From assembly GCA_963703145.1 (NCBI GenBank), contig OY969793.1, forward strand, positions 1,488,001-1,552,000: a DNA stretch of 64,000 nt, read 5' to 3'. The position numbers and the translations under genes were made by a program. The stretch comes from Bog-756 sp963703145 (GTDB lineage Bacteria > Actinomycetota > Acidimicrobiia > Acidimicrobiales > RAAP-2). Below are positions 7,839 to 16,717 of this stretch, in pieces (within the stretch, counting starts at the first letter, position 1; every line of letters starts with the position of its first letter). A model generated the notes under the pieces. It made no database searches. It was not told where the DNA came from and was given only the letters and a program-made list of their open reading frames with translations.

Positions 7839-9063
7839 CGGATGGCGGGGCCGGGGCGGCCGAGGGCGTCTCGCCCAGCGCGGCCAGGTACCCGAGCCGG
7901 TTGCGCCGGAACTCCGACACCGAGTCGCCCCCGAACTTGCGAAGCGCCTCAGAGGCCAGCACCAGCGCGGTCATCGTCTCAGCCACCACCCCCATGGCGG
8001 GCACCGCGGTGACGTCGGTGCGCTCCTTGAACGACACGGTGGACTCCTTGGTCACCACGTCGATCGTGCCGAGGGTGGGCCGGTTGAGGGTGGCCAACGG
8101 CTTCATCGACGCCCGGGCCACGATGGGGGCGCCGGTCGAGATGCCGCCCTCCACCCCACCGGCGTGGTGGGTGTCACGGACATAGCCCCCGCCGGCCAGG
8201 CCGGCCCGGAACTCGTCGTCGGATGCGTCGCCGGGGTCGGCCATGCGGATGGCGTCGTGGGCCTCGCTGCCCAGCAGCCCGGCTAGTTCGGTGCCGTCGC
8301 CGAACTCCACCGCCTTGATGGCCTGGATGCTCATCAGCGCCTGGGCCAACAGGGCGTCGAGGCGCCGGTCCCAGTGGACGTGGCTCCCCAGCCCCACCGG
8401 GACCCCGTAGGCGATGACCTCGGCCACCCCCCCGAGCGAGTCGCCCACTTTGGCCGCCGCCTTGATGGCCGCCACCATCCGGGCCTCGGCCTCGGGGTCG
8501 GCACAGCGCACCTGGGACTCGTCGATCCGGGCCAGATCCTCGATGCCGGGGAGTGCGTCGACGTGGGCCCGCTCGGCCCCGATCTGGACGATGTGACTCA
8601 TCACATCGATACCGATCTGCTGGAGCAGCAGCTTGGCCAGGGTCCCGGCCGCCACCCGGGCGGCGGTCTCCCGCGCCGAGGCCCGCTCCAGGACGTCCCG
8701 GGCGTCGTCGAGCCCGTACTTGAGCATCCCGGACAGGTCGGCGTGCCCGGGCCGGGGCTGGGTGAGCACCTTGGAGGGCAGGCCCGGGTCAGGTGACATC
8801 TCGGTCTCCCACTTGGGCCACTCGGTGTTGGCGATCTCGATGGCCACCGGCGAGCCGAGGGTCCGGCCGTGCCGGATCCCGCCGACCAGCGAGATCTCGT
8901 CCGCCTCGAAGCGCATCCGGGGTCCGCGGCCGAAGCCGAGGCGACGTCGTGCCAGGCCGCGCTGGATGTCCCCCTCGGTCACCAGCAACCCGGCCGGCAT
9001 CCCCTCGACGATCACCACTAGGGCGCGACCGTGCGATTCGCCGGCGGTCAGGAAGCGGAGCAT
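7831..9063 (-). CDS. aroC: chorismate synthase
   Basis: FMNH2-dependent elimination of phosphate from EPSP to give chorismate, the branch point for aromatic amino acids and for the menaquinone genes at 18-24 kb. The 410-aa protein starts MLRFLTAGESHG, the standard N-terminus, and has the conserved segments RRLGFGRGPRM and RASARETAARVAAG. The C-terminus ends in a short Ala/Pro tail. The ATG lies seven bases after a TAGATT element, which suggests that the long aro-pepQ-efp-nusB-pyr run begins here, possibly on a leaderless mRNA. Confidence 0.97.
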   Translation of the reverse strand: MLRFLTAGESHGRALVVIVEGMPAGLLVTEGDIQRGLARRRLGFGRGPRMRFEADEISLVGGIRHGRTLGSPVAIEIANTEWPKWETEMSPDPGLPSKVLTQPRPGHADLSGMLKYGLDDARDVLERASARETAARVAAGTLAKLLLQQIGIDVMSHIVQIGAERAHVDALPGIEDLARIDESQVRCADPEAEARMVAAIKAAAKVGDSLGGVAEVIAYGVPVGLGSHVHWDRRLDALLAQALMSIQAIKAVEFGDGTELAGLLGSEAHDAIRMADPGDASDDEFRAGLAGGGYVRDTHHAGGVEGGISTGAPIVARASMKPLATLNRPTLGTIDVVTKESTVSFKERTDVTAVPAMGVVAETMTALVLASEALRKFGGDSVSEFRRNRLGYLAALGETPSAAPAPPSDG

Positions 9064-9070
9064 TCGGTCA

Positions 9071-9076
9071 AATCTA
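9071..9076 (-). promoter_or_regulatory. -10 element before aroC (leaderless type)
   Basis: TAGATT on the minus strand ends seven bases before the aroC ATG, so the predicted transcription start coincides with the start codon. No clear -35 is seen. Confidence 0.45.
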
Positions 9077-9092
9077 CTCGGGGCGGACCGGC

Positions 9093-9923
9093 TCAGTTCC
9101 CCACATGGAACAGGCTCTGGGCGACGTGGCCGCCCCACAGCACCGCGATCACCGCACCGATGGCCAGCGACGGCGCGAACGGGATGCGTGTCCGGCGACC
9201 TGCCGACGAGACGGCCAACAGCACCAGGCCGAACACCATCCCCACCAGGAATCCGGCCAGGAATGCCACATAGGCGTGGAGCAGGCTGAGATAGCCGACG
9301 GTGATGCCGATGGCCCCGGCCAGACGGACGTCCCCGAATCCCATGCCCCGCGGCACGAACCACCAGATGGCGAAGAAGAGGGAAAAGGCCACCGCCCCGG
9401 CGATGGCCGAGCCGGACAAGTTGCGCCACTGGTGGTCGACGGCCGAGGTCAGCACCAGGAGGGGCACGACCAGGGCCATGCCTGCGTAGAGCAAATGTCG
9501 GGGCACCAGCCGGTGGGAGAGGTCGGTGACCGAGACGGCCACCAACGTGGCGAAGAACACGCAGAACGGGGCCAGCACCACATCGCGGCCGAAGTGGTGG
9601 GCGCAGGCACCGAACAGGACACCGGTGACCAGAGCCGCACCCACGGTGCGAGCCGGCGATCGGCCAGCCGGCAGGAGGTGGCGCAACGTCTGGTCCGCCA
9701 CGTCGAGCTCGGGTATCGCGACCGGTACGGCGGCTGACACCGTGTCTGCCGGAACCGCCTGATCCGCGGCGTCAGGTGACCCCTGGCGCTCCTCGTCGCG
9801 TTCGGCCCGACGGCGCTCCTCGTCGGCCCAGCTCCGGTCGGCCAGACGCTGGCCCACCGGATCGAGTGCCCCGCCGATGAGCAGACCGGCCAGCGCGGTG
9901 CCCGGGATCAGGAGCGAGTGCAC
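9093..9923 (-). CDS. prepilin peptidase, A24 family
   Basis: A membrane aspartic peptidase that removes the leader from type IV prepilin-like proteins. Hydrophobic segments run through most of the 276-aa protein. The two catalytic aspartates appear as SVTDLSHRLVP and GFGDVRLAGA. The N-terminal stretch GGALDPVGQRLADR recalls the family's G-x-x-x-N-x-x-x-x-R-L element, but the zinc-binding cysteines and most of the methyltransferase domain are missing; a charged linker occupies residues about 28-60. No pilin genes are in the window, so the substrate is unknown. The start is a GTG with a weak ribosome site; TTG at 9932 is possible. Confidence 0.82.
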   Translation of the reverse strand: MHSLLIPGTALAGLLIGGALDPVGQRLADRSWADEERRRAERDEERQGSPDAADQAVPADTVSAAVPVAIPELDVADQTLRHLLPAGRSPARTVGAALVTGVLFGACAHHFGRDVVLAPFCVFFATLVAVSVTDLSHRLVPRHLLYAGMALVVPLLVLTSAVDHQWRNLSGSAIAGAVAFSLFFAIWWFVPRGMGFGDVRLAGAIGITVGYLSLLHAYVAFLAGFLVGMVFGLVLLAVSSAGRRTRIPFAPSLAIGAVIAVLWGGHVAQSLFHVGN

Positions 9924-10012
9924 GCCCCGCAACGTACCGGACGCCCACAGCCAGGAGGGGTATCACCGGACCGGCGCGTCACCGCTCGACGTGGCGTCCG
10001 ATGACGCCCGGC

Positions 10013-10669
10013 TCAGCTGTGCGCGGGCTCGTAGTAGGGGTTGGTCCCGTCGGCGTGGTCGGTGACGTCGACGATGTTGGCCAACTCGGGGATGGCCTCG
10101 CGCAAGATGACTTCGATCCCCTGGGACAAGGTGGCCTTGGCCATGCCACAGCCCTGACACCCGCCGCTCAGACGGAGGTACACCGACGCGTCCTCGACCG
10201 CCACCAGGTCGGCGCGCCCGCCGTGGGCGGCGATGGAGGGATTGACCTGCTCCTCCAGGACCGACACCACCCGCTGGGCCAGGGGGTCGGACAGATCCAC
10301 GGTGGGCTCGGCGGCCAGGCCGCGCAGCGACGTCGCCGGCGGCGTGTTGGGGTTGACGATGACCAGACCGCCCTCGCCGCTCGCATCGGTGACGAAGTCC
10401 AGCGTGGCCCCCTGGAGCCGCTCGACACTGGTCGAAGGCACCACCACGGGCAGCGCGTCGTCGTGTTGGACAACGTCCCCGGCACTGGCGTCGGCCAGAG
10501 CCTGGAAGTACATGTCGTAGGCGTAGGCACCGTCGGACTCGCCGCTCACCTCGAGCCACAGCGCCAGGGTCTCGGACTCTGACTCGTTGGCCAGCACCTC
10601 GAGGACGGTGGCACGCGCCTCGGAGGTGATCGTCAATACCGGTCGCACGTCGTCACGGGCTTCGCTCAT
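10013..10669 (-). CDS. NfuA-like iron-sulfur cluster carrier
   Basis: The 218-aa protein combines an N-terminal A-type (HesB/IscA-like) domain without cysteines (residues about 10-110, with IVNPNTPP near its end) and a C-terminal NifU domain with the cluster-binding CxxC motif GGCQGCGMAKATLS. This is the NfuA arrangement, which accepts and delivers [4Fe-4S] clusters; the domain order is seen, the role is from the family. The ATG at 10669 is favoured because TATGAT ends seven bases before it. It is divergent from the Cys-cluster gene at 10688, with overlapping promoter regions. Confidence 0.85.
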   Translation of the reverse strand: MSEARDDVRPVLTITSEARATVLEVLANESESETLALWLEVSGESDGAYAYDMYFQALADASAGDVVQHDDALPVVVPSTSVERLQGATLDFVTDASGEGGLVIVNPNTPPATSLRGLAAEPTVDLSDPLAQRVVSVLEEQVNPSIAAHGGRADLVAVEDASVYLRLSGGCQGCGMAKATLSQGIEVILREAIPELANIVDVTDHADGTNPYYEPAHS

Positions 10670-10676
10670 GCCTGTC

Positions 10677-10682
10677 ATCATA
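10677..10682 (-). promoter_or_regulatory. -10 element TATGAT before the nfuA-like gene
   Basis: TATGAT differs from TATAAT at one position and lies seven bases before the ATG at 10669. This favours that start over the ATG at 10678 and suggests a leaderless mRNA. Confidence 0.55.
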
Positions 10683-10687
10683 AGGGC

Positions 10688-11437
10688 GTGCCGCCATCCC
10701 ACACGCGCGTTCCCGCCTCCACCCACGAATGGGTCAGCTTTGACGACCCCACCGAGGAACGCACCTGGCTGTTCGACGTGACGTTCCTGGCCAGCGCCTG
10801 GAAGTGCATCTTCGGACAGGGGTGCCAGGGCGTCCTGACTGGTCCGGCGCCCGAGCTGGTCCAGGGCTGCTGCTCCTACGGTGCGCACTTCACCGACAAA
10901 AAGGACGCCCGCAAGGTCGAGCGGGCCGCCGCCGAGCTCCCTCCCGAGCTGTGGCAATTCCACAAACAGGGGCAAAAGGGCGTGGTCAAGAAGCTGGCCG
11001 ACGGGGATCTGGGCACGCGCCTGGTCGACGGGGCCTGCATCTTCCTCAACCGTCCCGGGTTCCCGGCCGGTGCCGGCTGTGCCCTCCACAAGGCCGCCGA
11101 GGCCCAGGGGCGGAGCCACGTGGACCTGAAGCCCGAGGTCTGCTGGCAGCTCCCCCTACGTCGCGAGGACGAGACGGCGGCCGACGGCCGGATCACCTCG
11201 GTGGTGCGTCAGTGGGACCGAAGCCACTGGGGCGAGGGCGGGGCGGAGTTCCACTGGTGGTGCACCGAGGACCCCGACGCCTTCGTGGGCCACGAGCCGG
11301 TGTACCGGAGCATGCGGACCGAACTCGAGACCATGGCCGGCAAGAAGGTCTACAAGCGGCTGGCCGCCTACCTCGACGAGCGGACCGCTCCTGGGACACG
11401 CGTCACCCTGCTCCCCCATCCGGCGGTGCGCCGCTGA
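10688..11437 (+). CDS. Cys-cluster protein, putative metal-binding (YkgJ/DUF3109-like pattern)
   Basis: I do not recognise a named enzyme. The 249-aa product has eight cysteines in a pattern like YkgJ-type Fe/Zn-chelating proteins: C-x5-C near residues 40-46, a CC pair near 61, then CIFLN ... CALH and a Pro-x-x-Cys (LKPEVCW), and a final WWC. The C-terminal third has a Trp/His-rich segment and no membrane helix. It starts with GTG and is divergently transcribed from the NfuA-like carrier with only 18 bases between start codons. The shared control region and Cys content hint at a common metal or Fe-S theme; this is inference. Confidence 0.75.
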   Translation: MPPSHTRVPASTHEWVSFDDPTEERTWLFDVTFLASAWKCIFGQGCQGVLTGPAPELVQGCCSYGAHFTDKKDARKVERAAAELPPELWQFHKQGQKGVVKKLADGDLGTRLVDGACIFLNRPGFPAGAGCALHKAAEAQGRSHVDLKPEVCWQLPLRREDETAADGRITSVVRQWDRSHWGEGGAEFHWWCTEDPDAFVGHEPVYRSMRTELETMAGKKVYKRLAAYLDERTAPGTRVTLLPHPAVRR

Positions 11438-11447
11438 GGCAGGGGCC

Positions 11448-11657
11448 CTACTCGGCCAGCGGATCGTCCTCGGCGTAGGCGCTCGGCTTGGGGGACGTCC
11501 CGAGGATCTCGTCGTAATCGTCCTCGGTGGCGAGGCACCAGGAGGCGTGCTTGTCGTCGGGTTCAGCACCGCACTCGGGGCAGCGCCGATTCGCCGTCGC
11601 GACGGAGCGCTTCAGGCTCCGCGCTTCTTCGAAGCGGCGATGGCGTCCTTTCTTCAC
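11448..11657 (-). CDS. small zinc-ribbon-like protein (69 aa)
   Basis: A short basic-then-acidic protein. After a Lys/Arg-rich N-terminus it has CPECGAEPDDKHASWC, a CxxC...C knuckle that probably binds zinc, and an acidic tail. The start is a GTG eight bases after AAGGAG, a good ribosome site; the open frame to 11927 upstream has no such site and looks like read-through of non-coding sequence. No function can be named. It converges on the Cys-cluster gene. Confidence 0.7.
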   Translation of the reverse strand: MKKGRHRRFEEARSLKRSVATANRRCPECGAEPDDKHASWCLATEDDYDEILGTSPKPSAYAEDDPLAE

Positions 11658-11787
11658 GGCAACAGCTCCTTGCCCCACCCTGAGGTGGCACCTCACCCGC
11701 CGGCGAACAGATCCGGGTGACCACCGAACATCAACCAGGCCAGTGTAGTGCGGGGCGTGGTCATTCGTAGCGCGACGGCCGCCCCGG

Positions 11788-11793
11788 TACCAT
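11788..11793 (+). promoter_or_regulatory. -10 element TACCAT before the 11801 gene
   Basis: TACCAT ends seven bases before the ATG at 11801, giving the leaderless spacing seen at several other genes here. Confidence 0.4.
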
Positions 11794-11800
11794 CGCTCCC

Positions 11801-12038
11801 ATGCCCGAACAATTTCGATCCCCAGGCGATGGTCGAGCGCTTTCGGGCCAGGGCAGAGGCCGTGCGGTCCCGGGGACTTCCCCCGGTCGAGGGACCCGAC
11901 CGCGAGCGGTTCAAGCAGCAGGCCCAAGTGGACTTCATGGACTTCGCCATGCTGGGCGACGCCGAGGCCCGCATCGAGGACGGCATCTTGACCCTGTCGG
12001 TCGACCTGCGTCCGGCACCCTCCCCCACCGACGGCTGA
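11801..12038 (+). CDS. small conserved actinobacterial-type protein, one homopolymer frameshift
   Basis: Function unknown. From the ATG the frame reads MPEQF and then leaves frame. Dropping one T from the TTT run at 11813-11815 restores MPEQFDPQAMVERFRARAE and continues into an acidic helical protein with QAQVDFMDFAMLGDAEA, about 78 aa in total. An in-frame ATG at 11835 downstream of the run would give a slightly shorter intact protein. A homopolymer indel in the assembly is the simplest reading. Confidence 0.6.
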
Positions 12039-12078
12039 CCGAGCCGGTGCCAGGCCGTAGCGGCCGGCCCCGGCGACC

Positions 12079-12640
12079 TCACCCCCCGTAGTTCATCCGG
12101 GTATGTCGCATCGCCAGCACCTCGGGCGGTTCGGTCCGCCCCTCGGCGTCCGGGCCCGACTCGCCGACGTCGACCACCTCCCCGACGAACAGGGCGTGGC
12201 TCGGAGGCACAGCGGAGATCCCCTCCCAGCCGTGGGCCTCCCGGAGCTCACACGCCAACCAGGCCAGGGCCGACGACAGGCACGGGAGGCCACCCCACAC
12301 CTCGTGGACCGGGACCCCCTGCATGGAGGTGGCCACCCCCCTGTCGTCCAGCACCACCTCTCGGACCGGTTTGACGAACTTGCGGATGACCGCCCGCTCG
12401 TCGACCGGGAGGACGCTCACCGAGAACGAGCCGCCCGACTCGATCAGGTCGCGGGTCACCGACCCCGACTCGACCGCAGCGACCACCAAGGTCGGGCGTG
12501 GTCGCCACCTGCATCACCCAGTTGGCCGTCATCAGGTTCCGGCGGTCGCCGTCGCGGCTGCCGACCACGAACAGCCCGGTGGGCATGGACCACAGGACCC
12601 GACGACGCTGGCGGTCGTACGTCGTCCGCATCCCGGCCAT
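12079..12640 (-). CDS. flavin reductase-like FMN-binding protein (one frameshift)
   Basis: The N-terminal piece begins MAGMRTTYDRQRRRVLWSMP and carries the flavin reductase opening PTGLFVVGSRDGD and LMTANWVMQVATTP. The rest (LVVAAVESGSVT, GGSFSVSVL, VGEVVDVG) lies in a second frame. The junction is near 12496, where one base is missing or extra. The joined protein is about 186 aa and resembles NAD(P)H:flavin reductases of the split-barrel family. It lies 18 bases downstream of a lipoprotein gene on the same strand. Substrate unknown. Confidence 0.72.
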
Positions 12641-12658
12641 CGCGCACCCGTGCCACCG

Positions 12659-13219
12659 TCAGTTCCCGAAGGGGTCGAGGGGCTCGTTGGCCGCCTGTGT
12701 GGTGGACGTGGAGGGGACGTGTCCGGTGAGGGCGGTGACCCGGTGCACCGCCACCGCCACCAGGGCCACCAGCCTGGTCCGCTCCGCGGCCGACCGGTGG
12801 AGGAGTGACGCGTTGCCCGTTGCCCCGGCGTAGCAGTCCTTGCCGGCTGCCGACCCGACTTCGAAGGCCCGGTTGAGGTCATCGGTCAGCGGCTGATCGG
12901 GCGAGGGGAGGTTGCCGATGGCGGTCAAGGCATCCGTCGTGAGCAGGGCGCACACCGTCTTGACGGCCGAGGCCGGGTTGTGGTCCCGAAGTGCGAGGTC
13001 GATGTTCTTGGCGTCCACCTGGACCTGGCCGATGGCGGCACCGTCCCCCGAGCTCGACATCCACGAGCTCACCTGGGGCCCGGCGTCGGCGGACTGCGCA
13101 CCGGCACTGCAGCCGGCCAGCAACGTGGCGCCCACCAGGCAGGCCCCGGCGATCGCCCGCCAGGACCGGGTCGCCGCCGGAGGCCGTGGCCGGAAGGGCC
13201 CGCGTCGAGGCGCACCCAC
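12659..13219 (-). CDS. predicted lipoprotein of unknown function
   Basis: The 186-aa product has a basic N-terminus, a hydrophobic segment and a lipobox LLAGC near residue 36, so it should be exported and lipidated at Cys. The mature part is rich in Ala, Ser and Thr with two further cysteines, one in KTVCALL and one in GKDCYAG, that might form a disulfide. It ends in a Thr-rich tail. The start is a GTG. It precedes the flavin reductase gene on the same strand. Confidence 0.72.
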   Translation of the reverse strand: MGAPRRGPFRPRPPAATRSWRAIAGACLVGATLLAGCSAGAQSADAGPQVSSWMSSSGDGAAIGQVQVDAKNIDLALRDHNPASAVKTVCALLTTDALTAIGNLPSPDQPLTDDLNRAFEVGSAAGKDCYAGATGNASLLHRSAAERTRLVALVAVAVHRVTALTGHVPSTSTTQAANEPLDPFGN

Positions 13220-13258
13220 CCGGTGGGGACGTCGACTCCGCCACGGTGGACGCCCGCA

Positions 13259-13732
13259 CTAGGTGGGGATGCCCGTCCAATCCGGCCGCCAGTCCGGATC
13301 GAGCTGGCGGAGGAATTGGGCACAGCGCTCCTCCTCGGCGTGCTCGCCGATGGCCCCGGCCGTCGACCGAAGCCCGTCGAGGCACCGCAGGAACCCTCGG
13401 TTCGGCTCGTGCGCCCACCGGACATAGCCGGAGCCCTTCCAGCCCGCGGCGCGCAGCGCGTCGAGGCCCCGGTGGTAGCCGACCCGGTAGTAGGCGTAGG
13501 CCTCGACGTCGTCACGGGCCAGCGACCCGAGGGCTGCCCAGCCCGCCAGGGACCCGGGGTCGGAGCGGACCACGTCCGAGACGGCGTGGCGCCGACGTTC
13601 CCCGGGTTGGGCCATGGCCGCGTCGAGGCCGGACCGCACCGCATCGGGCTCCGTGGGGAGTGCGGTCTCGGGGAGACCAGCCGTCAGGCGGACCGGCGAG
13701 ACGTCGGAGTGGGGACCGCCCGGAGAGCTCAT
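13259..13732 (-). CDS. DUF3151 family protein
   Basis: The segment LARDDVEAYAYYRVGYHRGLD followed by WKGSGYVRWAHEPNRGFLR and an AIGEHAEEERC segment matches the actinobacterial DUF3151 family, whose role is unknown. The length, 157 aa from the ATG at 13732, is slightly above the family norm. The start is supported by TACACT six bases upstream; the frame is open to 13801 but that stretch is not conserved. It is a soluble, probably alpha-helical protein. Confidence 0.85.
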   Translation of the reverse strand: MSSPGGPHSDVSPVRLTAGLPETALPTEPDAVRSGLDAAMAQPGERRRHAVSDVVRSDPGSLAGWAALGSLARDDVEAYAYYRVGYHRGLDALRAAGWKGSGYVRWAHEPNRGFLRCLDGLRSTAGAIGEHAEEERCAQFLRQLDPDWRPDWTGIPT

Positions 13733-13738
13733 GGCGTC

Positions 13739-13744
13739 AGTGTA
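13739..13744 (-). promoter_or_regulatory. -10 element TACACT before the DUF3151 gene
   Basis: TACACT ends six bases before the ATG at 13732, giving the leaderless spacing. Confidence 0.4.
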
Positions 13745-13816
13745 GGACCGGGCCGGCGGCTCCCGACTTCGCTCGACGACCCTCCCCCGGGGCGGCGGCA
13801 CCGGACCCGGGCGGAC

Positions 13817-15113
13817 TTACGCCAGGCTGACCAAGTGGTGGTCGCTTCTTGCCCTTCCGCAGCACGAGGTAGCGACCGGCCACCAGGTCGCGGCGGTCAA
13901 CGACCGTGCGCCCGGCGTCGCGCTCGCGCTTGTTGTTGACGTAGGCGCCACCCCGGCTTCGACGGTGGACCGGGCCCTGGACTTGGACGGCTCCAGTCCG
14001 GTCTCGACCAGCAGGTCGACCAGCGTCAGGCCCGCCGTCGAGCCGGGTCCGATCGATCGAGGTCGACGGGGCGTCGGCGAACACGTCGAGCAGGGTGCGC
14101 TCGTCGAGGCCGGCCACCGTCTCCCCGAACAGGGCGGCGGCGGCCTCTTCGGCCCGGGCCGTCTCGTCGGCCCCGTGGACCAGGGTGCACACCTCGCGGG
14201 CCAGCACCCGCTGGGCCTCGCGCCGCTCGGGATGCTCGGCGGTCGCCTCGTCGAGGGCCAGGATCGCCTCGTGGGACAGGAACGTGAAGTAGCGGAGATA
14301 GGTGCCGACCATCGCGTCCTCGGTCCGGAGGAAGAACTGGTACAGCTGGTAGGGCGCTGGTCCGGGCGGCGTCCAGCCACACCGTGCCGGATCTCGGTCT
14401 TGCCGAACTTGGTGCCGTCGGCCTTCAGCACCAGCGGCGTGGTCAGTCCCCAGGCCTCGTCCTGGCGGACCTTGCGGATCAGGTCGATGCCCATGGTGAT
14501 GTTGCCCCACTGGTCGCTGCCGCCGATCTGCAGTCGGCAGCCGTAGGTCGTCGAACAGGTGCAGGAAGTCGTAGGCCTGGAGGAGCATGTAGCTGAACTC
14601 GGTGTAGGAGATGCCCTGGTCGGCCCGGTCGAGCCGGACTCTTGACCGACTCCTTGGCCACCATCTGGTTGACCGTGAAGTGCTTGCCGACGTCGCGGAG
14701 GAAGTCGAAGAGCGGCAGTGGCCGGAGCCAGTCGGCGTTGTTGACCAGCAGCGCCCGTCGACGCCGTCGGTCGGCCGACCGAAGTCGAGGAACCGTCCGA
14801 GCTGCGCGTGGATGCCGGCCAGGTTGGCCTCCAGCTGCTCGTCGGTGAGCAGCGACCGCTCCTCGGACTTGCCGCCCGGGTCGCCGACGAACCCGGTGCC
14901 GCCCCCGGCCACCGCGATGGGCCGGTGACCGGCCACCTGCAGCCGGCGCAGGTTGCACACCTGGAGGAGGTGGCCCACGTGCAGGCTGTCGGCCGTGGGG
15001 TCGAACCCGGTGTAGCCGGTGAGCATGCCGGCATCCAGTCGCTCCCCGAGCGCGGGGTCGGTCATCTGGTGGATCAGTCCCCGGAAGCGGAGGTCCTCGA
15101 CGAGGTCGGCCAT
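13817..15113 (-). pseudogene. tyrS: tyrosyl-tRNA synthetase, broken by many frameshifts
   Basis: Charges tRNA-Tyr. Class I features are all present but scattered over three frames: SLHVGHLL (HIGH box), GGTGFVGDPGGKS, FTVNQMVAKESVK, GISYTEFSYMLLQAYDF, LQIGGSDQWGNI, KFGKTE (KMSKS-like), and a C-terminal S4 RNA-binding domain with NNKRERDAGR. Following the homology requires at least seven frame changes, near 14757, 14640, 14545, 14385, 14365, 14035, 13955 and 13850. Because the gene is normally essential and the protein sequence is otherwise conserved, poor consensus quality is more likely than decay. The start is the ATG of MADLVEDL. Confidence 0.85.
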
Positions 15114-15241
15114 GGCCTCAGCCTGCCACGCCGCGCCGGCCCTGCGGTCCGACCGTCGTCCCGACCAGGACGGCAACCGCGACGGTAACATCGGGGTCGA
15201 CCGTGGCTGTCTGGGCCCGGGCGCCGAGGCGAGGAGCACGC

Positions 15242-16588
15242 ATGCCCAATCCGTACCTCCAGGGGAACTTCGGTCCGGTGCTCGAGGAGCGGAGCGACGA
15301 CCACGAGCTCCCCGTTACCGGGGTGATCCCCCCCGACCTGGAGGGCCGGCTCCTGCGCAACGGCCCCAACCCCGCTCTGGTGCCGGCCGACGAGGACGAC
15401 TACCACTGGTTCGCCGGTGACGGAATGATCCATGCCGTCTCCCTGGCCGGCGGGCGGGCCACCGGCTACCGGAACCGCTGGGTGCGGACCCGGGCCCTGG
15501 CCGCCAAGCTCGGGACCGCCGCCCCGAGCGGCCCCAGCGAGCCGCTCGACGGTCCGGCCAATACCCACGTCGTCCGCCACGCCGGGACCACCCTGGCCCT
15601 GGTGGAGTCGGGGTTCCCCCACGCCGTGTCCCCCGACCTAGAACGGGCACGGGTCCACGATTTCGACGGCAGCCTGGCGTCCCCGATGACCGCGCATCCC
15701 AAGGTGGATCCGGTCACCGGCGAACTGGTCTTCTTCGGCGCCGACGTGTTCGGGCCGCCGTTCCTCCGCTACCACGTGGTGGACGCCAAGGGCGTGCTGG
15801 TCCAGACCGAGGACATCGACATCCCCCGGGCCACCATGCTCCACGACTTCGGCGTGACGGCCTCGCGGGTGGTCTTCCTCGACCTGCCGGTGGTCTTCGA
15901 TCTCGAACTGGCCTCGAGCGGCCGCTCGCTCCCCTACCGGTGGATGCCCGAGGCCGGTGCCCGGGTCGGCGTCATGCCGAGGTCGGGCGGGAACAGCGAC
16001 ATCCGGTGGATCGGGATCGACCCGGTCTATGTGTTCCACGTGCTCAACGCCTACGACGCTGGCGACTCGGTCATCATCGACGTCCTCCGCTACGACCGCG
16101 CCTTCGACACCGGACCCGGTGAGGCCATCGCCTCGGACCTGCCCGTCCTGGCCCGGTGGACCATCGACCTGGCCCGCGGCCGCGTCACCGAGCAGCGCCT
16201 TGACGACGTGCCGGCCGAGTTCCCCCGCATCGACGATGCGGTGGCCGGCCTGCCCCACCGCTACGGGTACTGTGCCCGGCTCGGAGAACGGCCCGAGGAC
16301 CCGACGTTCGAGGGGCTGATCAAGTACGACCTGGTGCGGGACGAATCGGTCCGCTTCGACCCGGGCGAGTACCGCTCCCCGGGGGAGCCGGTGTTCGTCC
16401 GGGCCGCCGACGGCGGGGGCGAGGACGAGGGCTGGGTGTTGAGCGTGGTCTACGACGCCACCCGAGACGCCAGCGACCTGGTCATCCTGGACGCCACCTC
16501 GTTCGCCGGGCCACCGGTGGCGACCGTCCACCTACCCGCCCGGGTGCCCTTCGGGTTCCACGGGTCCTGGGTGCCGTCGGAGCGCTGA
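15242..16588 (+). CDS. carotenoid cleavage dioxygenase family protein
   Basis: A non-haem iron oxygenase of the carotenoid oxygenase/RPE65 family. The 448-aa protein begins with YLQGNFGPV and LEGRLLRNGPNP, typical of the family. The four iron-binding histidines are probably those in MTAHPKVD, TMLHDFG, VFHVLN and the C-terminal GFHGSWV. The ATG follows a GAGGAG ribosome site. The substrate (carotenoid, apocarotenoid or stilbene) cannot be told from sequence. No carotenoid synthesis genes are in the window. It is divergent from tyrS. Confidence 0.9.
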   Translation: MPNPYLQGNFGPVLEERSDDHELPVTGVIPPDLEGRLLRNGPNPALVPADEDDYHWFAGDGMIHAVSLAGGRATGYRNRWVRTRALAAKLGTAAPSGPSEPLDGPANTHVVRHAGTTLALVESGFPHAVSPDLERARVHDFDGSLASPMTAHPKVDPVTGELVFFGADVFGPPFLRYHVVDAKGVLVQTEDIDIPRATMLHDFGVTASRVVFLDLPVVFDLELASSGRSLPYRWMPEAGARVGVMPRSGGNSDIRWIGIDPVYVFHVLNAYDAGDSVIIDVLRYDRAFDTGPGEAIASDLPVLARWTIDLARGRVTEQRLDDVPAEFPRIDDAVAGLPHRYGYCARLGERPEDPTFEGLIKYDLVRDESVRFDPGEYRSPGEPVFVRAADGGGEDEGWVLSVVYDATRDASDLVILDATSFAGPPVATVHLPARVPFGFHGSWVPSER

Positions 16589-16717
16589 CCACGGGTCTGC
16601 GGGTGGGGGTGCCACCCGATCCCCATCCGGTCATGGGAAACTGGGGAGCCCCCGGTACCGCGGGCCGGCCAACCGAGGCCACCGAGCCGACGCACCGAGT
16701 CGACCCCAACTCCGAAC

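Noticed and set aside
11448..11927. 159-codon frame containing the small zinc protein
   Set aside because: Only the last 69 codons follow a ribosome site and look protein-like; the upstream part overlaps the opposite gene at 11801.
13737..15239. 500-codon single open frame over tyrS
   Set aside because: Only parts of it are tyrosyl-tRNA synthetase; other parts are out of frame, and its 3' end runs past the true end into intergenic sequence.
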